From assembly GCA_007125455.1 (NCBI GenBank), contig SLDE01000003.1:1-12446 (forward strand): 12,446 nt of DNA, read 5' to 3'. Position 1 is the stretch's first letter. Each line of letters begins with the position of its first letter. Of the stretch, positions 7,075 to 12,446 are shown in pieces. The notes beneath the pieces are model-generated. The model did no database searches and was not told where the DNA came from. It worked only from the letters and a program-made list of their open reading frames with translations. The translations under genes and the position numbers were made by a program. The DNA comes from Ectothiorhodospiraceae bacterium. Lineage in GTDB: Bacteria; Pseudomonadota; Gammaproteobacteria; Thiohalomonadales; Thiohalomonadaceae.

Positions 7075-7635
7075 TTATTTGTCTTGGTATTCTAACGATG
7101 AGTGGTGAAGATTAATGCGCAGATTTCCCGCATCGTCTTTAACGTATCCCCACGTTTTGTCAACGGTAGTTACATTCCCATTCTTATCCGTGAAGTGAAC
7201 TTTCCCCATGGTAAGTGCGCTATTGCCATCAAGAAAAATTGCGGAGTTTACAGGCTCGCATTTTCTCCAACCCTTAAGAGCGAAGCCTGTATCTTTGGGA
7301 AAGGATGAATCTCCACCGACAAAGTAGGACAAAGCTCCAGCACTTGTAAGACGAAATGTTTGCGGATTAACGGTGAGCGTAGGCTTAAAGAGGACTGTGC
7401 CCATCTGGTAGGCGTAAGCGGAATCTATGACTTTCTCGGCCAATGCTTTCGCTGCTGCTTGTCCATCTTTTTCGTATGCAGCGTTGATATCAAGCAGAGC
7501 ACTACACCAAGCCTGCTGGGCTGCGACTGCTTCCTTCTCTGTGACTGCCTTATTTACAACGACAGGCTCATTTGCGCTCGCAATACTTGAGGTGAGTGCA
7601 ACGAATGCTGTTAATGCTACAAATTTGACTTTCAT
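7075..7635 (-). CDS. exported NTF2/SnoaL-like protein of unknown function
   Basis: This 186-residue secreted protein starts at the ATG at 7633-7635, which has a GAGGAG site 8 bases upstream. An outer ATG at 7665 has no such support. Residues 1-21 form a signal peptide with a likely cut after SIASA. The mature part has conserved stretches I associate with a family of small periplasmic proteins: VLFKPTLTVNPQTFR, GALSYFVGGD, FALKGWRK and WGYVKDDAGNLRINLHHSS. The alpha-plus-beta pattern suits an NTF2/SnoaL-like fold. Relatives are sometimes labelled phosphoribosyl-AMP cyclohydrolase, which I consider doubtful for an exported protein lacking that enzyme's metal motifs. Its GC content is visibly lower than the housekeeping genes, and it is bracketed by direct repeats, suggesting acquisition. 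Confidence 0.75.
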   Translation of the reverse strand: MKVKFVALTAFVALTSSIASANEPVVVNKAVTEKEAVAAQQAWCSALLDINAAYEKDGQAAAKALAEKVIDSAYAYQMGTVLFKPTLTVNPQTFRLTSAGALSYFVGGDSSFPKDTGFALKGWRKCEPVNSAIFLDGNSALTMGKVHFTDKNGNVTTVDKTWGYVKDDAGNLRINLHHSSLEYQDK

Positions 7636-7674
7636 GGTTGAGGCTCCTCTGGGTTGGAAAAGCAAGCATTAACG

Positions 7675-7687
7675 TGCCTGCCCCATT
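7675..7687 (+). repeat. 13-bp direct repeat, right copy
   Basis: This second exact copy of TGCCTGCCCCATT lies 643 bases from the first, just before the start of the exported-protein gene. It is also part of the left arm of the hairpin at 7678-7708. The GGGGCAGGCAC form on the minus strand resembles a GGGGACAGGCAC motif I recall from repeats near REP-type transposases. Confidence 0.6.
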
Positions 7688-7708
7688 AACGTACGGGTTA
7701 ATGGGCAG
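7678..7708. repeat. hairpin overlapping the stop codon of the GNAT remnant
   Basis: CTGCCCCATTAAC (7678-7690) pairs with GTTAATGGGCAG (7697-7708), with one bulged C and a 6-base loop. The TAA stop of the upstream acetyltransferase remnant (7698-7700) lies in the stem. There is no T-run on the minus strand, so it is more likely a repeat end or 3' stabiliser than a classical terminator. Confidence 0.6.
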
Positions 7709-8045
7709 ACCTTGAGTGCAAGGGTAACATCACTGTCATGGGATTGGCCGGTGAGGGTACAAAACCATAGCGGGCGTAGAACTGGCGTGCCCTCTCATTG
7801 AGGGCATGTGCCAGCAGTGCGCGAACGCCGAGGTTCTGAGCCACAGAGACGGCACGTAACAAGGCATCCTGTAACAGGGCACCACCGTTCTGCTGGCCCT
7901 GGAGACGTTGTTCAACGGCTAGTCTGGCCAGCACCATGACGGGCACAGGATCGGGCATATTGCGGCGAATGCTTCCGGTGCATAGACGGGGACAGCCATC
8001 GTCTAAACAATAACTTGGCCGGAGGGTCGACCTCTCGGTCGACAT
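7698..8045 (-). pseudogene. 5'-truncated GNAT acetyltransferase remnant
   Basis: The 115-residue open frame matches only the C-terminal half of a TacT-like GNAT toxin/acetyltransferase. IRRNMPDPVPVMVLARLAV, ALLQDALLRA and FYARYGFVPSP followed by MTVMLPL are typical. The preceding 24 residues (starting MSTERSTL) do not resemble the family's N-terminal half. The acetyl-CoA loop, usually QGQGLG, reads QGQQNG here, losing a key glycine. No DUF1778-type antitoxin partner is visible upstream. Both points suggest a decayed gene rather than an active enzyme. A short folded domain could still be made, but no good ribosome site precedes the ATG. Confidence 0.65.
8026..8043. repeat. perfect 7-bp hairpin with tetraloop
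   Basis: GTCGACC (8026-8032) pairs perfectly with GGTCGAC (8037-8043). The minus-strand loop is GAGA, a GNRA-type tetraloop. It overlaps the first codons of the GNAT remnant, near the point where family similarity stops, so it may mark a rearrangement junction. Confidence 0.5.
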
Positions 8046-8205
8046 TCATTCAATTCATCGAACGTGAACAAGGACAGGCTTGCCTTGCCTCCTCGTGAAT
8101 GTCCTGAACGGTGTAATCCAGCAACGCATACGGGAGATGGCACCGGAAGGTAATCGGGGACATCCACAAATATTATCTCCTGTCCGTGTTTTCCTTGTGC
8201 CCATT

Positions 8206-8221
8206 GCGTCCTTTGCGGTTA
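8206..8221 (-). repeat. right inverted repeat of accessory patch
   Basis: On the minus strand this reads TAACCGCAAAGGACGC, matching 5983-5998 with one difference and pointing inward. It begins 4 bases after the cysM stop codon, so the patch is inserted almost flush with the end of cysM. Confidence 0.55.
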
Positions 8222-8225
8222 GCCA

Positions 8226-9119
8226 TCATTCGGCTGGGAAGACCCCGGTGGAGAGATAGCGGTCGCCGCGGTCACAGATGATGGTGACGATCACGGCGTT
8301 TTCGACCGTTTGCGCCAGTTGTAGCGCGGCGGCAACGGCACCGCCGGAGGAGATCCCGCAGAAGATCCCTTCTTCGGCGGCGAGGCGGCGGGTGGTGTCT
8401 TCGGCGGCCTGTTGGGCGATGTCGATGGTTTGATCTACCCGGCTGGCCTCGAAGATGCTGGGCAGGTATTCGGCGGGCCAACGGCGGATGCCGGGGATGC
8501 TGGCCCCCTCCTCCGGTTGTACCCCGACGATCTGCACCGCTTCGCTTTGCTCTTTGAGGTAGCGCGAGGTGCCCATGATGGTGCCGGTGGTGCCCATGGC
8601 GCTGACGAAGTGGGTCACCTGGCCCTGGGTGTCGCGCCAGATCTCGGGGCCGGTGCTGCGGTAGTGGGCCAGCGGGTTGTCCGGGTTGGAGAATTGATCC
8701 AGTACCTTGCCCTTGCCTTCGGCCTGCATTTGCAGGGCGAGATCCCGGGCACCTTCCATGCTGGCCTCGCGGCTCACCAGGATGATCTCGGCCCCGTAGG
8801 CGCGCATTGAGGCACGACGCTCCACGCTCATGTTCTCGGGCATGATCAACACCATCCTGTAACCCTTGATCGCCGCGGCCATCGCCAGGGCGATGCCGGT
8901 ATTGCCGGAGGTGGCCTCGATCAGGGTATCGCCAGGTTTGATCTCACCGCGCAGCTCGGCCTGCTGGATCATCGACAGCGCGGGGCGGTCCTTTACCGAA
9001 CCGGCCGGGTTGTTGCCCTCCAGCTTGACCAGAATGGTATTGGAGCCGGCCCCTACCAGGCGCTGAAGACGCACCAGCGGGGTGTTGCCGACGAAGGATT
9101 CGATGGTGGGGAAGGTCAT
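8226..9119 (-). CDS. cysM: cysteine synthase B (O-acetylserine sulfhydrylase)
   Basis: This 297-residue cytoplasmic PLP enzyme makes cysteine from O-acetylserine and sulfide or thiosulfate. The cofactor lysine is K43 in NPAGSVKDRPAL. The substrate loop TSGNTG is at 70-75, the phosphate-binding loop is MGTTGTIMG, and GISSGGA holds the serine near the PLP ring nitrogen. The GIRRWPAEYLP stretch favours the CysM branch over CysK. Length is normal. The ATG has an AGGA site 6 bases upstream (CAGGACAATAT). In Pseudomonas-like genomes cysM is followed directly by rlmD. Here it is followed by an accessory patch, then rlmD. Confidence 0.95.
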   Translation of the reverse strand: MTFPTIESFVGNTPLVRLQRLVGAGSNTILVKLEGNNPAGSVKDRPALSMIQQAELRGEIKPGDTLIEATSGNTGIALAMAAAIKGYRMVLIMPENMSVERRASMRAYGAEIILVSREASMEGARDLALQMQAEGKGKVLDQFSNPDNPLAHYRSTGPEIWRDTQGQVTHFVSAMGTTGTIMGTSRYLKEQSEAVQIVGVQPEEGASIPGIRRWPAEYLPSIFEASRVDQTIDIAQQAAEDTTRRLAAEEGIFCGISSGGAVAAALQLAQTVENAVIVTIICDRGDRYLSTGVFPAE

Positions 9120-9157
9120 ATATTGTCCTGAACACGGTAAGCCTGCGGGAGTAAGGG

Positions 9158-9163
9158 ATTATA
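9158..9163 (-). promoter_or_regulatory. -10 element of the cysM promoter
   Basis: A perfect TATAAT on the minus strand lies about 39 bases before the cysM start. The -35 region is weak (TTCGTC at 18-base spacing is the best fit), so an activator might be needed. A CysB-like site could not be identified by eye. Confidence 0.5.
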
Positions 9164-9262
9164 CCCCGCCATTTGGGAGAAGACGAACGGCTCTCGGGCG
9201 AAAGACATCAACAAGGTTCGAGGGAGACTGGTGACGGCAAGCTTATACACTCTCTTTATATT

Positions 9263-9349
9263 GTGTAACTGCTCGCCCACCTGATAGACCTGGGATGTAG
9301 CACACCCACGGCGGGCACGGCCCGCCCTATGGGGCGACACGATGTGTCG
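9263..9349. repeat. structured intergenic repeat, copy 2
   Basis: This 87-base relative of 4344-4428 shares the CTCGCCC and TAGA-CTGGG leader. The first hairpin is identical (GGCGGGC-ACG-GCCCGCC, 9310-9326). The second hairpin has a different sequence but still pairs perfectly (CGACAC-GAT-GTGTCG, 9335-9349). The linker (CGCCCTATGGGGCG) keeps the alternative pairing too. It lies between the nagZ 3' end and the cysM promoter. Confidence 0.75.
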
Positions 9350-9383
9350 AAACTGCGGCAATGCTGCGAGTGTTTACAGCTTT

Positions 9384-9416
9384 CTCGCTTGCGTTATCGG
9401 TTGTTTAGCAAGCGAG
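9384..9416. terminator. perfect 9-bp hairpin around the nagZ stop codon
   Basis: CTCGCTTGC (9384-9392) pairs perfectly with GCAAGCGAG (9408-9416) across a 15-base loop that contains the TAA stop of nagZ. On the minus strand the stem is followed by AAAGCTG, not by T residues, so it is not a standard intrinsic terminator. It may act as a 3' stabiliser or a weak, factor-assisted end. Confidence 0.4.
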
Positions 9417-10541
9417 ATGAAGTTCTGTTTTTAGATCACACACCCGCTGCCAGGCCTCTCGCAGGCGAGTGGCAGGCACCCTGCCCTGCTGCACCAGACG
9501 CACGATGATTGCCTGGGCCTCTTGGGCGATATCGGGTTGATACGCCAGGTTGTTGGCAAAGATCAGCAGATCGACACCGGCATTGAGTGACCGTTCCAAT
9601 GCCTCTTCCAGGCCGTAGTGGTCGGTGATCGCACCCATCTGCATATCGTCGGAGACGATCAGCCCATCAAAGCCCAGCTCATCGCGCAGCATGCCATGAA
9701 TGACGTTGCGAGACAGGGTGGCGGGGTGAGCCGGGTCTAGCGTCTCATGGAAGATGTGGGCGGTCATCACCATCGCGGGGGATGGGGTCATCCTCAGCAG
9801 TTGCCGATAGGGCTCCAGTTCCTGCTCTTGCCAGGTGTGGGTGACATCGGTAAAGCCCTCGTGGGAATCATCACCGGCACTGCCGTGGCCGGGAAAGTGT
9901 TTGATGGCATTGGCCACGCCCTGGGCATGGTGAGCGGCGATCACCTCGTGGGCATGATCCACCACAATGTCCGGATCGGCAGAATAACTGCGTCCCCAGC
10001 GCCCGATGGCCGGGCTGTCTGGGTCGATGTCCAGATCCACCACCGGGGCGAAGTTGACGTTAATTCCCAGTTCCTTGAGCAGGTTGGCGGTTTGATCCGC
10101 CTCGGCGCGGGTGGCATCGAGATCATCCAGCTCGCCAAAGTGGCGGGCGCGGTGGGTCTCGGGGAAGCCATAGGTGGTCTTGAGACGGTTCACCGCCCCA
10201 CCCTCCTGATCGATAGCCACCAGCAGACGATTGCCCGAGGCCTGTTGCAGTCCGCCCACCAGTTCGGTCAGTTGTTGCTGGTTTTCGATATTACGGGTGG
10301 TACCCAACTCCACGTCCCGATCGAACAGGATCACCCCGGCGATACGGCGTTGTTCGATATCCTCAAGGATGACATCGGCCTCGGCGAGGGTTTGTCCACG
10401 AAACCCGATCATCAATACCCCGGCTGCCTGCTCGGACAATGCCGGTTCGTGACTATTCGAGCTATTACCGCTCAAGCAACCGGACAAGCCCATCGGGAGC
10501 ATGGCCACAAAAATTATCATCCTAGCGCGCATCCAGGACAT
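9405..10541 (-). CDS. nagZ: lipoprotein beta-N-acetylhexosaminidase, glycoside hydrolase family 3 (NagZ-like)
   Basis: This 378-residue enzyme should remove terminal N-acetylglucosamine from peptidoglycan fragments. KHFPGHG (about 214-220) and DDSH (224-227) supply the family's histidine/aspartate acid-base pair, and VSDDMQMGAI carries the nucleophile D298. The start chosen is the ATG at 10539-10541, which gives a clean lipoprotein signal: hydrophobic IIFVAMLPMG, lipobox LSGC and modified cysteine C22. The outer ATG at 10598 would overlap the upstream gene and spoil the signal. Residue +2 is leucine, not aspartate, so outer-membrane sorting is expected. E. coli NagZ is cytoplasmic and about 340 residues, so this exported form is unusual. 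It starts 10 bases after the dipeptidase gene, implying an operon. Confidence 0.88.
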   Translation of the reverse strand: MSWMRARMIIFVAMLPMGLSGCLSGNSSNSHEPALSEQAAGVLMIGFRGQTLAEADVILEDIEQRRIAGVILFDRDVELGTTRNIENQQQLTELVGGLQQASGNRLLVAIDQEGGAVNRLKTTYGFPETHRARHFGELDDLDATRAEADQTANLLKELGINVNFAPVVDLDIDPDSPAIGRWGRSYSADPDIVVDHAHEVIAAHHAQGVANAIKHFPGHGSAGDDSHEGFTDVTHTWQEQELEPYRQLLRMTPSPAMVMTAHIFHETLDPAHPATLSRNVIHGMLRDELGFDGLIVSDDMQMGAITDHYGLEEALERSLNAGVDLLIFANNLAYQPDIAQEAQAIIVRLVQQGRVPATRLREAWQRVCDLKTELHLAC

Positions 10542-10551
10542 AGCAACCAAC

Positions 10552-11232
10552 CTATTTAATCGGGAAATCGAAATACTGATCGGGCCAGGGCTCATCACTC
10601 AGTGTGAAGTGCCACCACTCCTGCGCATAGGGTTTGAAGCCTTCGGCCATCATAAGCGTTCGCAACAGCAAACGGTTGGCACGGGCCTGTGCGTCGACGG
10701 CCATACTGTCGGGCCAGGAGGCTGGGCCAAAAAAGTCAAACGGGCTGCCCATATCGAGCGAGTGCTCTGCATGGTTAAGGTCGATAATGGTCAGATCGAC
10801 GGTACTACCCCGGCTATGCCCCGAGCGTTCGGCGATGTAACCCTTGGGGAATAGTTCTGTCTTGTCCAGTTCCGGGTAGTAGGCCTCCTGGGTTCGGGTA
10901 TCCTGGGGATCGCCCGCCCAGCGGACAAAGTGATCCACCGCCTGCTGTGGACGATAGGCATCGAACACATGCAGGCCCAGACCGTAGGGTTCCAGTGCCT
11001 GTTGCACCCGCGCCAAGGCCTCGGCAGCGGGACGCGACAGGATACAGCGGTTGGCATGGTAGCCATCCACTGGCGCACCGATGAAGTTATCGTTACCCAG
11101 ATACCTCAGCTCACAGACGATCCCGGGGGAGAGGGTCTGAACGTCGACAAAGCCATCGGGCAATGTTGCAGCGGAGAGGGACCAGGAGAGGAAAAGGAAA
11201 AAAGGTATCGACAGATAGTTTGCGTGCAGCAC
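10552..11232 (-). CDS. exported D-alanyl-D-alanine dipeptidase (VanX/DdpX-like)
   Basis: This 226-residue zinc peptidase should split D-Ala-D-Ala. The GTG at 11230-11232 is chosen as start because an AAGGAG site (11239-11244) lies 6 bases upstream. Residues 1-21 then form a signal peptide ending SLSA. Outer ATGs at 11277 and 11262 would put a polar tail ahead of it. The peptidase motif SGHSRGSTVDLT supplies H139 and D146. EWWH near the end supplies E205 (catalytic) and zinc ligand H208. DAYRP holds the conserved arginine (R94). Length fits VanX/DdpX with a leader. No vancomycin-resistance ligase or regulator is nearby, so a role in peptidoglycan turnover or D-Ala recovery with the downstream NagZ is more likely than resistance. 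Confidence 0.9.
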   Translation of the reverse strand: MLHANYLSIPFFLFLSWSLSAATLPDGFVDVQTLSPGIVCELRYLGNDNFIGAPVDGYHANRCILSRPAAEALARVQQALEPYGLGLHVFDAYRPQQAVDHFVRWAGDPQDTRTQEAYYPELDKTELFPKGYIAERSGHSRGSTVDLTIIDLNHAEHSLDMGSPFDFFGPASWPDSMAVDAQARANRLLLRTLMMAEGFKPYAQEWWHFTLSDEPWPDQYFDFPIK

Positions 11233-11381
11233 GTGGCACTCCTTGGCATCAGGTATGCTCATCCGGTTTGAAGACAATGCAGGGAAAAATACTATCTTTT
11301 GCCTCCTATGAACGCAAGCATTGGGGTAGTCTGTACTGTTCCCATTGTAGGTATATTTACTCCGTGTGTTGCATGTACGTC

Positions 11382-11410
11382 TTGTCAGATAGGGCTACAG
11401 CCGTTAGAGT
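11382..11410 (+). promoter_or_regulatory. promoter candidate for the HPt gene
   Basis: TTGTCA (11382-11387), one base from the -35 consensus, is separated by exactly 17 bases from TAGAGT (11405-11410), a 4-of-6 match to the -10. It would start transcription about 45 bases before the HPt start codon. The interval 11233-11461 has no supported gene and must also hold the opposing promoter of the dipeptidase operon, for which only a weak TAGTAT is seen. Confidence 0.4.
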
Positions 11411-11461
11411 TTGCGGGTCAAACTAAAACATTCGGACGCGACAGTCCATGGAGAGACAAGG

Positions 11462-11809
11462 ATGAATACGCAAACACCCGCAATCGACCCGCAGCTGGCG
11501 ATTAGCAATGCCGGGGGCGATCCGGCGCTGGCCAAAGACCTCTACCGCATGCTCCAAGAAGAACTGCCCGGTTATCTCAACACCATTCCGGCCAGCTACC
11601 AACAGGCCGATTATGACAAGCTCTACCAGCACGTCCACAAGCTTAACGGCTCGGCCACCTATTGTGGTGTACCCGCGCTCAAGCAGGCTACCCAGACCTT
11701 CGAGCAACACATCAAGCAAAGTCGGGAGGAGATCTACGCCGAGGATCTGGCATTCCTGTGTGAGCAGATCCAGCGGCTGATGGCGATCCCCGAGCTAGAA
11801 ACAAACTAA
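11462..11809 (+). CDS. stand-alone histidine phosphotransfer (HPt) protein
   Basis: This 115-residue cytoplasmic four-helix protein should relay phosphate between receiver domains. The motif HKLNGSATYCGVPALKQA carries the phospho-accepting H59, with the K and G of the HxxxG signature, and closely resembles the HPt domain at the end of BarA-type sensor kinases. Here it stands alone, without kinase or receiver. The start is the ATG at 11462, with GGAG 8 bases upstream. An outer ATG at 11411 has no ribosome site. It converges with rsmJ, with 3 bases between stop codons. Its partner kinase is not in the window; a hybrid BarA-like kinase lacking its own HPt domain elsewhere is one possibility. Confidence 0.88.
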   Translation: MNTQTPAIDPQLAISNAGGDPALAKDLYRMLQEELPGYLNTIPASYQQADYDKLYQHVHKLNGSATYCGVPALKQATQTFEQHIKQSREEIYAEDLAFLCEQIQRLMAIPELETN

Positions 11810-11812
11810 ACC

Positions 11813-12446
11813 CTAAGACGGTGTCACATAGACATCGTAGCGGTGTTTCTTGCCTCTAATCGCTACCGTGGGTGCTTGCCCTGCCAGCGGTGGGGCGTAG
11901 TCTGGGCGTTTCACCACCACCCGCTTGCGCGCGATGCGGCGCGCCAGGGGCAGTAGTGCATCGGCATCCCCATCCTCCCCCACCAGTTGCTGAAACAGGC
12001 GCATCTCTTTTTTCACCAGGGCGCTCTTGCTGCGGTGGGGAAACATCGGATCCAGGTAGACCACATCGGGAAACTCGGCCTCGTTGCCCGATTCTGCCAA
12101 GGCCTGCATCCATATCACCGCATCAGAATGAATCAGCCGCATACGCTCCTTCAGCCAGGGGCCAATCTCCGGGTCCCCTGCTGCGCGTAGTAGACCATCC
12201 TCCAACAGGGCCGCCACTACCGGGGAACGCTCCAACAGGGTGACCGCACAACCCAGTGAGGCCAATACAAAGGCATCCCGCCCCAGCCCGCCGGTGGCGT
12301 CCAACACCGTAGGATTGGCACCACCCTTCAGTCCCACGGCCTTGGCAATGGTCTGCCCTCGCCCGCCGCCAAAGCGTCTGCGATGGGCCACGGCCCCCGC
12401 GACAAAATCCACATACACCGGCCCCGGCGCGCCCTTGCCCATTTGC
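11813..12446 (-). CDS. rsmJ: 16S rRNA (guanine-1516 N2) methyltransferase RsmJ, partial
   Basis: This cytoplasmic enzyme methylates N2 of G1516 in 16S rRNA using S-adenosylmethionine. The visible part starts in the conserved YVDFVAGAVAHRRRFGGGRGQ region. The cofactor site is LDATGGLGRDAFVLAS, the catalytic-type motif is YLDPMFPH, and KSALVKKEMR and KRVVVKRPDYAPPLA are strongly conserved. E. coli RsmJ (about 250 residues) has roughly 50 more residues at the N-terminus. The frame stays open to the right edge, so the start codon lies outside the window and the ATG at 12442 is probably internal. The C-terminus is intact. Confidence 0.95.
   Translation of the reverse strand, partial: QMGKGAPGPVYVDFVAGAVAHRRRFGGGRGQTIAKAVGLKGGANPTVLDATGGLGRDAFVLASLGCAVTLLERSPVVAALLEDGLLRAAGDPEIGPWLKERMRLIHSDAVIWMQALAESGNEAEFPDVVYLDPMFPHRSKSALVKKEMRLFQQLVGEDGDADALLPLARRIARKRVVVKRPDYAPPLAGQAPTVAIRGKKHRYDVYVTPS

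Noticed and set aside
7670..7710. Integron attC site, suggested by GTTAA/TTAAC arms around the hairpin
   Set aside because: The arms do not fit the RYYYAAC/GTTRRRY core sites, the spacing of simple and central boxes is absent, and no integrase is seen.
9116..9361. An 81-codon minus-strand frame upstream of cysM
   Set aside because: It spans the cysM promoter and the second structured repeat and has no family resemblance or suitable ribosome site.
9747..10559. A 270-codon plus-strand open frame opposite nagZ
   Set aside because: The opposite strand encodes a clear GH3 enzyme with all motifs. This frame is a high-GC shadow with no recognisable domain or ribosome site.
10552..11232. Vancomycin-resistance gene cluster
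   Set aside because: Only a VanX-like dipeptidase is present. There is no D-Ala-D-Lac ligase, VanH-type dehydrogenase or VanRS regulator, and the enzyme is exported.
11299..11505. Short cysteine-bearing plus-strand frame before the HPt gene
   Set aside because: No ribosome site, no homologue recognised, and it overlaps the start of the well-supported HPt gene in another frame.

Overview
The window looks like a chromosomal stretch from a gammaproteobacterium of moderately high GC. The evidence is the protein content: RlmD, CysM and RsmJ all read as gammaproteobacterial versions, the orphan HPt protein resembles the HPt domain of BarA, and cysM and rlmD lie in the same order and orientation as in Pseudomonas-type genomes (cysM-rlmD-relA-mazG). 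I cannot name a genus. No rRNA, tRNA, CRISPR array, transposase or integrase is visible.

Layout. 1-78: a long imperfect hairpin repeat, cut by the left edge. 120-491 (-): a small receiver-like protein of unknown role with a TTG start. 676-4317 (+): a two-gene TRAP transporter operon, with a TAXI-type periplasmic binding protein followed by a fused DctQ-DctM permease carrying a DUF3394-type tail. 4318-4628: a hairpin-rich intergenic interval holding the first copy of a structured repeat. 4629-5960 (-): rlmD. 5983-8221: an accessory patch between rlmD and cysM, bounded by 16-bp inverted repeats. It holds a FitAB/VapBC-type toxin-antitoxin pair, an exported NTF2-like protein of lower GC and a decayed GNAT acetyltransferase. 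8226-9119 (-): cysM. 9120-9404: the cysM promoter and the second copy of the structured repeat. 9405-11232 (-): a two-gene envelope operon of an exported VanX/DdpX-like D-Ala-D-Ala dipeptidase followed by a NagZ-like beta-N-acetylhexosaminidase with a lipoprotein signal. 11462-11809 (+): a stand-alone HPt protein. 11813-12446 (-): rsmJ, cut by the right edge.

How the genes work together. The TRAP pair forms one sodium- or proton-driven uptake system of unknown substrate. The dipeptidase and hexosaminidase both appear to act outside the cytoplasm on peptidoglycan fragments. CysM (cysteine synthesis), RlmD and RsmJ (rRNA methylation) are housekeeping genes. The most informative signals are non-coding: inverted repeats bracketing the patch that splits cysM from rlmD, a two-copy element whose distal stem changes sequence but keeps its pairing, a symmetric operator candidate over the toxin-antitoxin promoter, and stop codons embedded in hairpins. 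I found no convincing new multi-gene defence or metabolic system.
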